Source: Clostridium sp. AWRP (GTDB lineage Bacteria > Bacillota > Clostridia > Clostridiales > Clostridiaceae). From it: a DNA stretch of 64,000 nt. The translations under genes and the position numbers were made by a program. The notes below the pieces were generated by a model that saw nothing but the letters and a program-made list of their open reading frames with translations, did not search any database and was not told the DNA's origin. This document shows, piece by piece, positions 53,964 through 63,815 of this stretch; the first letter of the stretch is position 1, and the number at the start of each line of letters is the position of its first letter. The DNA lies in NCBI RefSeq assembly GCF_004006395.2, contig NZ_CP029758.2, positions 2,418,001-2,482,000 of the forward strand. The letters are read 5' to 3'.

Positions 53964-54039
53964 TTGTCTTTTCCTTTCTGTAAATATAATAATTTAAAAA
54001 TACTTAATAGACACCTAGATAACTGCCTATTGGAATTAT

Positions 54040-55713
54040 TTAACATTCTTCATCACCTAAATCAATTTTTCCGTGATATTTCTTTTTTGACTTCATATTT
54101 TTTAGCATATTAATCACTTCTGGATTTATATTTTCCATTTTATCATAACTAGAATTTACTCTTCTTATTTTAAATTTCTCAACTTGTTCCAGCATAATAT
54201 CTGCCTGACTTGAAAGTTCTTCACTTGCTGATGCACTTTCTTCAGCTGTAGCAGAATTTTCTTGAATCACCTGGGATACCTCCATTATTCCGCTGTTAAT
54301 CTGCTCTGCACCAGTGGCCTGTTCATTAGAAGCTACTGCTATGCTTTCCACAAAATCTGCTACTTTTGTAACTCCTTCTACAATTTCACCAAGAGCTTCA
54401 GCAGTTTCATTTGCAATCTTAGTACCTGTATCCACCTTCTTAATTGAATCTTCTATTAGTGCAGTAGTTTCTTTTGCAGCATCCCGTGATTTTGCGGCTA
54501 AATTTCTTACTTCCTCAGCAACTACTGCAAAGCCTTTTCCGTACCTACCTGCCCTTGCGGCCTCAACAGCAGCGTTTAGAGCCAGAATATTTGTCTGAAA
54601 AGCAATATCATCTATAGCCTTTATAACCTTGGATATATTACCTGAAGCTGCATTTATATCATCCATACTTTTAAGCATTTCCTCCATATGTGAATTTCCC
54701 TTAACTGCATTAACTTTCACGTGTTCAGTCAACTTATTTGCCTTGCCTGCATTATCTGCATTGAGTTTTATTTGTGAAGAAATCTCTTCCACAGAAGCGG
54801 TCAGTTCCTCCACAGAACTTGCTTGTTCCGTAGAACCTTCTGAAAGAGCTATTCCCGAATCTGATACCTGTTTTGCACCGGCAGCTACCTGATTTGCCGC
54901 AGCTTCAATATTAGTTATAACTTCATTCAAACTATCTGACATCTTTTTAAATGACTTTGAAAGTATTCCCACTTCATCTTTTCCACTAGTATCTATATGT
55001 ACATTTAAATCCCCGCTTGCAATTTTATTTGCAGATGCCATGAGTTCTTTAATAGGCCTTATTATAGATAATGAAATAATTGTTCCTAGTAATGCAGCAG
55101 CAGCCATTCCTATAATTATAAAAATTATGATTAGTTTTCCACTTGCACTTGCTGTTTTATCATTGCTCTCTGAAAAACTTTTGGCACTATTTTCTTCTAA
55201 ATTTATAAGAACTTTTAAGCTATTTGCCACATCATTCTGTGCCGTATTAAGCTTACTATTAAGTAAATTTATTTCACTTTTGTTATTTCCGTTTTTGGAG
55301 ATTTCCATAATTTCATTAGCTGTTTCCATATATTTTGCTTTAGAGGATTTAAGCTTTTCAACTGCCTCTTTTCCGGCATCAGTTAAAACTGACTTTGAAA
55401 ATTCATCTAATTGTCTGTCAAAATTGGAGCTAAAAGAATTTACCTTATTTATAGATTGATTTATATCCGATTGGTTATCTTCTAAGATTACATCCTTTAA
55501 ATTTGATCTTATATCCCCGGAAGATAAAGTAATTTCAGTCAACTTTCCTAGGGGAACTGCCCTATTTTCATACAATTGAGAGTCCAAATTATCTATCTTA
55601 TTTATACTTGTTAATCCAAATATTCCAATTATACATGCAATAGCTGTAATTAAAGTAAAACCTATAAATAATCTTATACTTATTTTTAAATTATTAAATA
55701 ATTTCAAATCCAT
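54040..55713 (-). CDS. Methyl-accepting chemotaxis protein, operon 2
   Basis: A 557-residue paralog of the receptor at 46986-48653 with the same layout (TM1 about 11-33, sensor to 190, TM2, HAMP, signalling tip [20 protein letters not shown]). Changes cluster in the membrane helices ([10 protein letters not shown] instead of IVLIMCIIG), the second half of the sensor and HAMP; the signalling half is almost unchanged. The two receptors may sense different ligands through one signalling array. Confidence 0.93.
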   Translation of the reverse strand: MDLKLFNNLKISIRLFIGFTLITAIACIIGIFGLTSINKIDNLDSQLYENRAVPLGKLTEITLSSGDIRSNLKDVILEDNQSDINQSINKVNSFSSNFDRQLDEFSKSVLTDAGKEAVEKLKSSKAKYMETANEIMEISKNGNNKSEINLLNSKLNTAQNDVANSLKVLINLEENSAKSFSESNDKTASASGKLIIIFIIIGMAAAALLGTIISLSIIRPIKELMASANKIASGDLNVHIDTSGKDEVGILSKSFKKMSDSLNEVITNIEAAANQVAAGAKQVSDSGIALSEGSTEQASSVEELTASVEEISSQIKLNADNAGKANKLTEHVKVNAVKGNSHMEEMLKSMDDINAASGNISKVIKAIDDIAFQTNILALNAAVEAARAGRYGKGFAVVAEEVRNLAAKSRDAAKETTALIEDSIKKVDTGTKIANETAEALGEIVEGVTKVADFVESIAVASNEQATGAEQINSGIMEVSQVIQENSATAEESASASEELSSQADIMLEQVEKFKIRRVNSSYDKMENINPEVINMLKNMKSKKKYHGKIDLGDEEC

Positions 55714-55727
55714 CCACTCCTTTGATA

Positions 55728-56219
55728 TTAAATATTACTTAAACTGTCTGCGTCCTCGTGATTTAATAACTTGTCACAATCTAAAAGTAGTTTTACATTA
55801 TTTTGAATTTTCCCTATACCCTTTATAAACTTATTTTTGATTTTGCTGATTTCTGGAGGGTCTACAATCTCACAATCAGGTATATCTATCACCTCAGAGA
55901 CACCATCTACAATAAGTCCTACAGAAATATCTTCAATCTGGATTACAATAATGCATGTTCTGTCGTTATATTCCATTGCTTCCTTTTTAAATCTTAACCT
56001 AACATCCATTACAGGTATTATTTTGCCTCTCAAATTTATAATTCCCTTTATGTATTCAGGAAGTTCAGGTATTTCACTTATAGGCTGGATTCCTATTATT
56101 TCAATAACATATTTAATTTCTATACCATAAAATTCATTCTCAAGAGTAAAAGTAAGATATTTATTCTTTTGCGTATCTTCTTCTTCCATTAAGCTATCAT
56201 CTATTACAACTTCCGACAT
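55728..56219 (-). CDS. cheW: Chemotaxis coupling protein CheW, operon 2
   Basis: 163 residues, nearly identical to the product of 48668-49159; the visible differences include MEEED for IEEED near the N-terminus, [12 protein letters not shown] for [12 protein letters not shown] and EDISVGL for EGIYVGL. These lie on one region of the CheW surface, so partner preference might differ slightly. The 28-nt gap to cheA is kept. Confidence 0.93.
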   Translation of the reverse strand: MSEVVIDDSLMEEEDTQKNKYLTFTLENEFYGIEIKYVIEIIGIQPISEIPELPEYIKGIINLRGKIIPVMDVRLRFKKEAMEYNDRTCIIVIQIEDISVGLIVDGVSEVIDIPDCEIVDPPEISKIKNKFIKGIGKIQNNVKLLLDCDKLLNHEDADSLSNI

Positions 56220-56247
56220 ATTTACATCATCCTTTCACTGTAAGCAT

Positions 56248-58236
56248 CTATTTGACAAGCATATTTACAAGTTCACCTACATCAAGTATTAAACTAATAC
56301 TCCCATCTCCAAGAAGAGTACACCCTGAAAGTCCATCTATATTTTTTATTTTTTTTATATAATTAGGTAAACACTTTACTACAACCTGCTGCTGTCCAAT
56401 CAATTCATCTGCAAATATACACAGTCCCCTATTGTCTTTTTCTACCATAATAATTATTCCATCTTCTAAATTTTCAATATTAGTAGTTATATTATATAAT
56501 TTGTGTATACGCAAAATAGGATAGCACTCACCTCTTACCATTATCATTTCATCATCATTAATATTAGAAATTACATTATTTTTTTCCACACTAAAAAGTT
56601 CTTTTATAGATGTAATAGGAATAGTATAGTATGAATTTCCTACCTTTATATTCATACCATCTATAATTGCAAGGGTTCGAGGTATTTTCATAGTTGTAAT
56701 AGATCCTCTATTCTCCAAACTGTCTATTGAAACTGATCCACCTACATTTTGAATATTTTTAACTACTACATCCATACCAACCCCTCTTCCGCTAAATTCT
56801 GTAACATTTTCATTGGTAGAAAAGCCAGGAATAAAGATTAAATTATAGATTTCTTTGTCACTCATTTCCTCTGGATTTTTCTTAAGTATCCCATTTGAAA
56901 CAGCTTTTTCTAATATACTTTTCTTATCTAATCCCCTACCATCGTCTTTTACAATTATAACAATGTCATTTCCTTCATTTTTTGCTTCTAAAGTAACCGT
57001 TCCAGTTTCACTTTTTTCAAAACATTTTCTATCTTCTATTGATTCTATTCCGTGATCAATAGAATTACGTACCAAATGCATAAGTGGATCTGATATATGT
57101 TCAATTATATTTTTATCTACTTCAGTATCCTCTCCAATTAATTTTAAGTGAACTTGCTTTTTTAACTTTTTACTCATATCCCGAACTATACGATTCATTT
57201 TGTGAAATACTATAGATATAGGCACCATCCTTACAGACATTATCACATCCTGAAGTTCACTTGTAATTTTATGAAGCTGCCTTGATGATTTTTCAAAATT
57301 ACTCAGTTTCATTCCTCTCAAATCAGGATTTTGAGTAACCATAGCTTCAGCAATAACCATTTCCTCTACTAAATACATCAACTTATCTAGCTTGTCCACT
57401 TTTACATTTATAAAATCTTGTGTAATTATTGATTTATCCTTCGTATTTTCAACACACAGGTTTGTTCTCTGATTAGATTTAGTAGATTGCTGAAACTGTT
57501 CATCATTTTCCAGTTTTTCAAGTTTAAAGGTTTTCAAAAAAACTGTCTGATTTAAAATTTCAGAAAGCTCATCATAAGACTTACTGGATTTTATGAATAC
57601 TTTAAAACCGCTCTCATGTATTGTTTTACAGGTATCATCATTTTCCATTATATCCTTAGGTATATAGTTAATCTCTTCTGAAAACTCTCTCAAAGTTTCC
57701 ACTACGGTATAAGCCCTTAAGTTTTCCATTTCACAGTCATCTTCAAAAAATACAACTGCCTCATATACATTAATAGCTGATTTGGCCTCACCCGCATTTT
57801 CCTTATTAACATCCTCCTTAAAGTTCCTATCTTTTAATTTTGTAAGGAAATTCTTATTATTATCTATTATAGAATCACAGCTGCCATCAACTTTATCTCC
57901 ATTTTTTATTTTTTCAAGTTCCACTTTTATAAAATCCACACATTTTAAAATCAAATCCGATAAACTTTCATAATCTACATCTTTAGGTTTCTCTTCTCTG
58001 AGAAAATAAAACAAATCTTCTATAGAGTGAGCCAACTTTGAAATATATTCATAGGACATCATAGCGGAAGATCCTTTAATTGTATGCATAATGCGAAATA
58101 TCTCATTGATAGTTTCTTCCGAATAGCAATTTCCACTTTCATTTTCCAATATCAATGTTTCAAGTTGATCAATAAGCTGGGATGTTTCAAATATATAGGA
58201 TTCAAGTATGACATCATCTGAGCTTTTATCTGACAC
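56248..58236 (-). CDS. cheA: Chemotaxis histidine kinase CheA, operon 2
   Basis: 662 residues, same domains and phospho-His51 as the operon 1 kinase. The linker between P1 and P2 (about 115-165) and the P5 domain differ; P3 and the start of P4 are identical except for His-to-Arg in RIVRDMSKK. Identical dimerization helices mean that mixed dimers of the two CheA proteins are likely to form if both are expressed. GTG start after GGGGGTGGTAAATT. Confidence 0.95.
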   Translation of the reverse strand: MSDKSSDDVILESYIFETSQLIDQLETLILENESGNCYSEETINEIFRIMHTIKGSSAMMSYEYISKLAHSIEDLFYFLREEKPKDVDYESLSDLILKCVDFIKVELEKIKNGDKVDGSCDSIIDNNKNFLTKLKDRNFKEDVNKENAGEAKSAINVYEAVVFFEDDCEMENLRAYTVVETLREFSEEINYIPKDIMENDDTCKTIHESGFKVFIKSSKSYDELSEILNQTVFLKTFKLEKLENDEQFQQSTKSNQRTNLCVENTKDKSIITQDFINVKVDKLDKLMYLVEEMVIAEAMVTQNPDLRGMKLSNFEKSSRQLHKITSELQDVIMSVRMVPISIVFHKMNRIVRDMSKKLKKQVHLKLIGEDTEVDKNIIEHISDPLMHLVRNSIDHGIESIEDRKCFEKSETGTVTLEAKNEGNDIVIIVKDDGRGLDKKSILEKAVSNGILKKNPEEMSDKEIYNLIFIPGFSTNENVTEFSGRGVGMDVVVKNIQNVGGSVSIDSLENRGSITTMKIPRTLAIIDGMNIKVGNSYYTIPITSIKELFSVEKNNVISNINDDEMIMVRGECYPILRIHKLYNITTNIENLEDGIIIMVEKDNRGLCIFADELIGQQQVVVKCLPNYIKKIKNIDGLSGCTLLGDGSISLILDVGELVNMLVK

Positions 58237-58261
58237 AATTTACCACCCCCAGTTTTATTAT

Positions 58262-58624
58262 TTAGACTGATAATACTTTATTAAGTGCTTTAACCAATTG
58301 ATCTTCTTTAAAGGGTTTAACAATAAATGACCTGGCGCCACTAACTATTGCCCTTTTAACCATAACTTCTTGTCCCATTGCGGTTATCATAACAACCTTA
58401 GCTTTATTATCATACTCTTTGATCTTTTTAAGCGCCTCAATTCCATCCATATCAGGCATTGTAATATCCATTGTTACAATATCAGGATTGTATTGCTTAT
58501 ATTTAGTAATCGCCGAAACTCCATCTTTAGCTTCTCCAACAACCTCAAATCCATTTTTAGACAGCATAGTCTTTAGCGATATTCTCATAAAAGATGCATC
58601 ATCAACAATAAGTACTTTTGACAT
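58262..58624 (-). CDS. cheY: CheY-type response regulator, operon 2
   Basis: A 120-residue receiver paralogous to the product of 51202-51564, with Asp8-Asp9, Asp53 and the KPF Lys all kept. Differences from copy 1 (KDGVSAITKY for ENGASAIFKY; KEYDNKAKVVMITA for REHDDKAKVVIITS) include the residue next to the signalling Thr. First gene of the second operon; the ATG follows AAGGGGGATAAATTT. Confidence 0.93.
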   Translation of the reverse strand: MSKVLIVDDASFMRISLKTMLSKNGFEVVGEAKDGVSAITKYKQYNPDIVTMDITMPDMDGIEALKKIKEYDNKAKVVMITAMGQEVMVKRAIVSGARSFIVKPFKEDQLVKALNKVLSV

Positions 58625-58850
58625 AAATTTATCCCCCTTATAATTAAATTTTGAAGTCGATTTAATTATTAATTATATTTTTCTATATTATCTTCATTTG
58701 TTTATAAATTCTACATCTATATCCATTTTCCTTTATTTTTTGTTTTTTTATTATAAAAAATATAAATGTATTAAAGTTTACATTATTCTTATACAATTCA
58801 TCGTATATAACAATACAGGAAGTTACATTTCTAAATGGAAATACATAAAA

Positions 58851-58889
58851 AAATTAGCAAGTCATGCAATAAACATTTCTTGCTAATTT
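58851..58889 (-). terminator. Terminator of the molbindin gene
   Basis: AAATTAGCAAG pairs exactly with CTTGCTAATTT around a 17-nt loop, with T-rich sequence on the minus strand (TTTTTTTATG). It lies 34 nt after the molbindin stop. Confidence 0.8.
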
Positions 58890-58922
58890 AGTAAATAATC
58901 TGATTATTTCTTTAAAAATACC

Positions 58923-59129
58923 TTAAGCCATAATAATTACTGAAGAAGCTTTAACAAGTGCTGTAACTTCAGAACCAACTTTAATTCCTAAATTTTTAAT
59001 AGATTCCATTGTAATAATTGAACATATAGTTGTTCCATTTCCTAAGTCTACTATAACCTCACCATTTACAGCTCCTTCTTTAATTTCAGAAACTTTTCCT
59101 TTTAACTGGTTTCTTGCACTGATTTTCAT
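58923..59129 (-). CDS. Molbindin (Mop/TOBE-domain molybdate-binding protein)
   Basis: A 68-residue single Mop domain: [20 protein letters not shown], then [18 protein letters not shown] strands and [14 protein letters not shown] at the end, the usual TOBE pattern. Molbindins store molybdate or tungstate in the cytoplasm as hexamers. It follows the mod operon but after a terminator, so it may be read separately or by read-through. The ATG follows AAAAGGAAGGTAATTTAAT. Confidence 0.93.
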   Translation of the reverse strand: MKISARNQLKGKVSEIKEGAVNGEVIVDLGNGTTICSIITMESIKNLGIKVGSEVTALVKASSVIIMA

Positions 59130-59183
59130 ATTAAATTACCTTCCTTTTAATATATTTTGTAGTGTTTTTAATTTAAACAAAAT

Positions 59184-59228
59184 AAAAGCCACAAGATAGT
59201 TGTAGTTTACCCCTATCTTGTGGCTCTT
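59184..59228 (-). terminator. Terminator of the modABC operon
   Basis: AGCCACAAGATAG pairs with CTATCTTGTGGCT around a 13-nt loop, and the T-run lies on the minus strand. It begins at the modC stop. Confidence 0.9.
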
Positions 59229-60291
59229 ATTCAATCAAAAAGAAATTGTCTTTGTCTATATACATATTCCAGGGCTGGCTAATTTTTTTCAGTGCAACCC
59301 AATTTTCCTTTGGAATTTCCCACAGTAAACTTTTAGTCCTAGTATACGGTTTCTCATCTATACAGTCCAAATAAATTGAAACAGTAAAAGGACTTTCATT
59401 TATATGATTTACACAGCATTTAAATGTGTTTTCACTTTTATTACCATCTGCTAATTCCACGTAATGTGCTCTAATTCCCATGTAGGATACCTTACCTTCA
59501 ATTTTATACTTAACTTTAAGAGTACATCCCCAATCTACAGCTTCTATAGTATGTTCATCTATTACTTCAACTTTAGATATATTTTTACATCCTGTAAGCT
59601 GTGCTGCTGAAATGGTAGGTGGATTTTTAAATATGTAATCTCTATCACCAAAAGCCTCTACTTTACCTTTATTAATTACCGCTATATTTTTACAAATACG
59701 ATATATCTCATCTCTATTATGGGACACAAATACCGTATGTCCATTATAGCTAGACAATATATTTATAAGTTGTTCTTCCATTTTACTTCTCAGATGAGTA
59801 TCTAATGCAGAGAAAGGTTCATCTAATAGAAGTATCTCAGGCTCTATTGCAAGGGCTCTGGCAATAGCAACCCTCTGCTGCTGTCCTCCTGAAAGCTGAC
59901 TTGGGAATCTTCCCTCCAATCCTTTAAGGTTCATCATATTTATTTTTTCAGAAATTATTCTATTTTTCTTGTCTTTATCCATGTCCTGCAATCCAAACCC
60001 TATGTTTTGCCCTACATTCATATTGGGAAACAGAGCATAATTTTGAAATAGGAAACCCACTTTTCGTTTTCTACTTGGAATATTTATTTTTTTATCAGAA
60101 TCATATAGTACTTTTTCATTTAATACTATTTTTCCCCTATCAGGCGTATCTAATCCAGCAATAAACTTAAGTGTCATGCTTTTACCAGATCCCGAAGCTC
60201 CTAAAAGTCCTACTATATTTTTTTCACTGTTGAATTTTACTTTTAAACTAAACCCTGGTAACTTCTTTTCAATATCTACATACAGTCCCAT
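59227..60291 (-). CDS. modC: Molybdate ABC transporter ATP-binding protein
   Basis: A 354-residue ATPase: Walker A GASGSGKSM (about 31-39), Q-loop FQNYALFPNM, signature LSGGQQQRVAIARAL (about 133-147), Walker B ILLLDEPFSALD, and a C-terminal regulatory region of about 120 residues after residue 235. The C-terminal part is only weakly TOBE-like. Walker A ends in Ser-Met instead of the usual Ser/Thr-Thr/Ser. It could carry tungstate too. The ATG follows TTAGGAGAAATTAAAA. Confidence 0.9.
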   Translation of the reverse strand: MGLYVDIEKKLPGFSLKVKFNSEKNIVGLLGASGSGKSMTLKFIAGLDTPDRGKIVLNEKVLYDSDKKINIPSRKRKVGFLFQNYALFPNMNVGQNIGFGLQDMDKDKKNRIISEKINMMNLKGLEGRFPSQLSGGQQQRVAIARALAIEPEILLLDEPFSALDTHLRSKMEEQLINILSSYNGHTVFVSHNRDEIYRICKNIAVINKGKVEAFGDRDYIFKNPPTISAAQLTGCKNISKVEVIDEHTIEAVDWGCTLKVKYKIEGKVSYMGIRAHYVELADGNKSENTFKCCVNHINESPFTVSIYLDCIDEKPYTRTKSLLWEIPKENWVALKKISQPWNMYIDKDNFFLIE

Positions 60292-60293
60292 TT

Positions 60294-60980
60294 TTAATTT
60301 CTCCTAACACCGTATATATTTTTCTGTTGATAGTCATTCCAATAATTCATAAGTAAAATGACTATAGTTGAGATTGCAACTATTAACAGTACCCACATAA
60401 GAGCCTTATCCATCTCTCCATTTTCAGCTGCAAAATAAATAGCTATAGGAATAGTTTCCGTTTTGTTAGGTATATTACCTGCTATCATTAAAGTAGCTCC
60501 AAATTCTCCAAGAGCTCTTGCAAAGGAAAGAACTGTAGCTGCCCCTATACCTGGCCAGGCAAGAGGCAGTACAACTTTCCAAAACACTTTCCATTCAGAA
60601 ACTCCTAATGTTCTTGCTGCACTTACAATATTTCTATCTATCTGCTCAAAAGCTGCCTTTGTAGTTTTATACATAAGAGGAAAAGCTACAACAGCTGCTG
60701 CTATTACTGTAGCAGGCCAAGAAAAAATTATATTGATTCCAATTCTAGAAAGTAATTTGCCTATAGGGCTATTTATTCCAAATATAAGGAGTAGAAAGAA
60801 TCCTGCCACCGTAGGTGGCAGAACAAGTGGGAGGGTAAGTATAGTATCCAAAACATTTCTTAACTTTCCATTATAATTTGCCATTAAATAAGCTACTGCA
60901 ATTCCTATAAAAAAAGTTATAAATGTAGCCGTAAAGGTAGTCTTTAACGAAATCCATACAGGCGAAGCATCAAAATTCAT
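60294..60980 (-). CDS. modB: Molybdate ABC transporter permease
   Basis: A 228-residue membrane protein with about five or six helices. The EAA coupling loop is seen in SAARTLGVSEWKVFWKVVLP (about 121-140), followed by RALGEFGATLMIAGN, a stretch characteristic of ModB. Functions as a homodimer with ModC. It lies 2 nt before modC. The ATG follows GGAGAGGATAAGTTT. Confidence 0.94.
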   Translation of the reverse strand: MNFDASPVWISLKTTFTATFITFFIGIAVAYLMANYNGKLRNVLDTILTLPLVLPPTVAGFFLLLIFGINSPIGKLLSRIGINIIFSWPATVIAAAVVAFPLMYKTTKAAFEQIDRNIVSAARTLGVSEWKVFWKVVLPLAWPGIGAATVLSFARALGEFGATLMIAGNIPNKTETIPIAIYFAAENGEMDKALMWVLLIVAISTIVILLMNYWNDYQQKNIYGVRRN

Positions 60981-61006
60981 AAACTTATCCTCTCCATTAC
61001 AATAAA

Positions 61007-61828
61007 TTATTTGCCAAGCTTAAATCCATATTTTTGAAATACAGCTTTAGCTTTATCACTTGATAAAAATTTAAGAAAATCTTTAGCTTGAGTAGGATTT
61101 TTGCTAGCTTTAATTATAGCTGCTGGATATATTACAGCCTTATGAGAGTCTTCAGGTGCCGTAGCTACAATGTTTACTTTCTTTGATATTAATGCATCTG
61201 TCTTATAAACAATACCTGCATCTGCATTTCCTGTTTCAACCCAGGTCAAAACTTCTTTTACATCTTTACCAAAAATAGCCTTTGGCTGAACCTTATCCAT
61301 TAGCTTTAAATTCGTAAGTATTTGCTGGGCATATTGTCCTGCTGGCACACTCTTAAATTCTCCAAGAGCTATTTTTTTGACCTTATCACTTGCTAAGTCG
61401 TTAAAGCTCTTAACATTAGAAGATGAATTTTTAGGTACTATAAGTACTACATCATTTTTTAAAAGATCAGCTATAGTATCATTTACTAATAAATTTTTAT
61501 CCTTTAATGCATTCATCTGTTTTGTTGATGCAGAAAGAAATACGTCTGCTGGTGCACCCTGTTCAATTTGCTGTTGAAGAGTTCCTGATGATCCAAAATT
61601 GTATGTAATAGTAACATTCGGATGATCTTTTGCATATAGCTGTTTGATTTCATTCATAGAATCCTTTAAACTTGCAGCAGCAGATACAGTTAAAGTCACT
61701 GCCTTCTCCTGTTTTGCAGAGGAATCTGATTTTTTCTCACTTGAGCTCTGACTACCGCCGCAACCTGCTGCCATAGTTGTGACAATTAAAACCAGAATAA
61801 GTACTAAACTTTTTTTTAGTTTTTTCAT
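61007..61828 (-). CDS. modA: Molybdate-binding lipoprotein
   Basis: A 273-residue substrate-binding protein. Lipobox TMAAGC puts lipidated Cys23 at the mature N-terminus; a Ser/Lys-rich linker follows. The oxyanion pocket residues are in VSAAASLKDSM (about 49-59) and NFGSSGTLQQQIEQGAPADV (about 80-99), with a later VETGNADAGIVY. First gene of modABC. Molybdate versus tungstate preference cannot be read from sequence here. The ATG follows TGGGGGTATTTTA. Confidence 0.95.
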   Translation of the reverse strand: MKKLKKSLVLILVLIVTTMAAGCGGSQSSSEKKSDSSAKQEKAVTLTVSAAASLKDSMNEIKQLYAKDHPNVTITYNFGSSGTLQQQIEQGAPADVFLSASTKQMNALKDKNLLVNDTIADLLKNDVVLIVPKNSSSNVKSFNDLASDKVKKIALGEFKSVPAGQYAQQILTNLKLMDKVQPKAIFGKDVKEVLTWVETGNADAGIVYKTDALISKKVNIVATAPEDSHKAVIYPAAIIKASKNPTQAKDFLKFLSSDKAKAVFQKYGFKLGK

Positions 61829-61937
61829 TAAAATACCCCCAGTGTTTAAGACTTATATTATTTTTCAACAAATCATAACATAACATTATATATAGTTATA
61901 TAAGAAAACATTTTATTTCATAATATAGTGTTTTATT

Positions 61938-61978
61938 ATGATATAGTTATTATATCATCTAATTAAGCAATTGTTCAA
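61938..61978 (-). promoter_or_regulatory. modABC promoter with an overlapping inverted repeat
   Basis: On the minus strand TTGAAC (61973-61978), an 18-nt spacer and TATAAT (61949-61954) form a promoter about 120 nt before modA. A perfect 8-bp inverted repeat, ATGATATA-GTTAT-TATATCAT (61938-61958), covers the -10, where a molybdate-responsive repressor could bind. It is not a ModE consensus of the E. coli type. Confidence 0.6.
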
Positions 61979-62047
61979 CCCATTTGTAAACATTATCATA
62001 AAAACGTTATAATAATACTTAACATAAAAGCATTAATGCATACAAAA

Positions 62048-62072
62048 AGCATTCAATTGTAAATTGAATGCT
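62048..62072 (-). terminator. Terminator of the second MutS-type gene
   Basis: AGCATTCAATT pairs exactly with AATTGAATGCT around GTA, followed by TTTTTGTA on the minus strand, 30 nt after the stop of the gene at 62102. Confidence 0.88.
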
Positions 62073-62101
62073 CACTATTATAATTATATATAATATTGAA
62101 A

Positions 62102-63784
62102 TTATTCTACTTCCCATATACCTTCAGTTAAAAATCTGTTTGCCTTATCCTGCGCCTTTTTTACAATAGCATCATTATATCCTAAAATACCTAAAAGTTT
62201 TATTGCATTTTGAGTGGTAGCCCTTCCTTCATGGATTCTATAATCAAACTTTATCTCATTATTTTCAATACTTTCTTGAAAATGATAATTCTCAAAATAT
62301 CTTTCAAGTATATGAGTAAGTTCCACATCATGGGTAGCTGCAATGCATATACAATTATTTAAAGTTAAATATTTTAGCACTTGAGAAGAAGCTGAAATTC
62401 TTTCTACAGTATTGGTTCCTCGTAAAATTTCATCTACAAAACATATAGTAGGTATATCCTCATTTAAATTATCTATAATTCTCTTTAAAGATTTAGTTTC
62501 TACTATATAATAGCTTTCATTGCTAAATATATCGTCTTTCAAAGCCATAGATGTATATATTTTGAAATAACAGCATTTAAATTCTGAAGCAAGGCAGGTA
62601 TATATTGTCTCAGCTAAAATAATATTTATAGCTACTGTTTTTAAAAAAGTTGATTTACCTGATGCATTGGACCCTGTAATTAAGATGGAATCTGAAATCT
62701 CTATGGAGTTTGGCACAGATTTTTCCATAAGGGGATGCCTTATATCTTTAAACACATTCACATTTTCCTGCTTTCTTCTGCATTTAATAAGCTCTGGCGT
62801 AACATAATTTTTTATTCTTTCCCTATAAGCTGCAATAGACATACAGCTATCTATAGTTCCAATTACTTCAAATATTACTTTAAACTCACTGCTTCTTTCC
62901 ATAAGAGCATTTGACATTTTTTCATAATTAATTAAATCCGTAAGTAAAAACATGCTAGTATACTCAGCTATTATACCTACATCTGTACCATTATTTCTTG
63001 AAGCAAAAGAAAGTCTTTTTATAGATCTTAGCTTTTTAAGAGATTCCCTTAATTTTTCATTGTAATCTTTAAACTCTTTTATATCTTCTTTCAAAATATC
63101 TCCAGCATATTTTACTATTTTAAGTATGTACATAAAGGATTCAAATTTATGCTTTATCCTATTTTTTTCTTTATAATATACAAATATATTATAGGAAAAG
63201 GACAATATGACGGTAGCGAGTCCAATATATGGATTCAAAAATATTAATCCTACACCTACAAAAGGGATTAAGGACAAAATTCTATAGTAAAGCAGTAATG
63301 ACTTTCTCTTATTATCTCTATTGTAAAAGTAATCAGTTATAAAACAAGACCTATTTTTCCCTAATTTTGCCAGAATATATTGTATGCTTTTTCTATTCTT
63401 ACTATTATTTTGAAAAAATTTTATTAATTCATCTCTATGTTTAAGTTTCCCCTCATCGTATATAGGTTCTCTTAGCATATTATATAAATACTGTTCTCCT
63501 GGACTACTTTCTGTATTATTTATTTTTTTAAAAATACTATCCATATCAAGATCTTTCCAGGTAATTTCATCAATAAAAACTGTTTCTTTTTCCACTTCTT
63601 TTCTATTATTAAAGTATTCAGCTGTACTCTTTAAGTCATCTTCCGTATATTTTTCTTCATCCTCTGCACCCCAATCATTTTCTATTCTTCTCCTAATTTC
63701 ATTATTTGACTTAATATTTGAAAATACTGATATTAATATGCTTACTAATATAATAGCAGCTATATATCCGAGTACAACCCACAT
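62102..63784 (-). CDS. Membrane-anchored MutS-family ATPase, second copy
   Basis: A 560-residue protein designed like the product of 14896-16716. It has an N-terminal helix (about 2-22), a hydrophobic pair (about 165-205), a helical middle and a C-terminal MutS ATPase: Walker A TGSNASGKSTFLKTVAIN (about 368-385), Walker B CFVDEILRGTNTVERI and THDVELTH. No mismatch-binding domain and no Smr domain. It shares the FDYRIHEG/FDYKLHRGA ending motif and the alternating A-T-x-N-A pattern near the C-terminus with its paralog. The ATG follows AAGGAGGAAGACAT. Function unknown. Confidence 0.85.
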   Translation of the reverse strand: MWVVLGYIAAIILVSILISVFSNIKSNNEIRRRIENDWGAEDEEKYTEDDLKSTAEYFNNRKEVEKETVFIDEITWKDLDMDSIFKKINNTESSPGEQYLYNMLREPIYDEGKLKHRDELIKFFQNNSKNRKSIQYILAKLGKNRSCFITDYFYNRDNKRKSLLLYYRILSLIPFVGVGLIFLNPYIGLATVILSFSYNIFVYYKEKNRIKHKFESFMYILKIVKYAGDILKEDIKEFKDYNEKLRESLKKLRSIKRLSFASRNNGTDVGIIAEYTSMFLLTDLINYEKMSNALMERSSEFKVIFEVIGTIDSCMSIAAYRERIKNYVTPELIKCRRKQENVNVFKDIRHPLMEKSVPNSIEISDSILITGSNASGKSTFLKTVAINIILAETIYTCLASEFKCCYFKIYTSMALKDDIFSNESYYIVETKSLKRIIDNLNEDIPTICFVDEILRGTNTVERISASSQVLKYLTLNNCICIAATHDVELTHILERYFENYHFQESIENNEIKFDYRIHEGRATTQNAIKLLGILGYNDAIVKKAQDKANRFLTEGIWEVE

Positions 63785-63815
63785 ATGTCTTCCTCCTTTT
63801 ATTTTTTACTTTCGC

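Noticed and set aside
58625..58922. Sigma-D flagellar promoter before the che operons
   Set aside because: No TAAA-N15-CCGATA match was found in the conserved leader; only an AT-rich region with TATAAT is shared.
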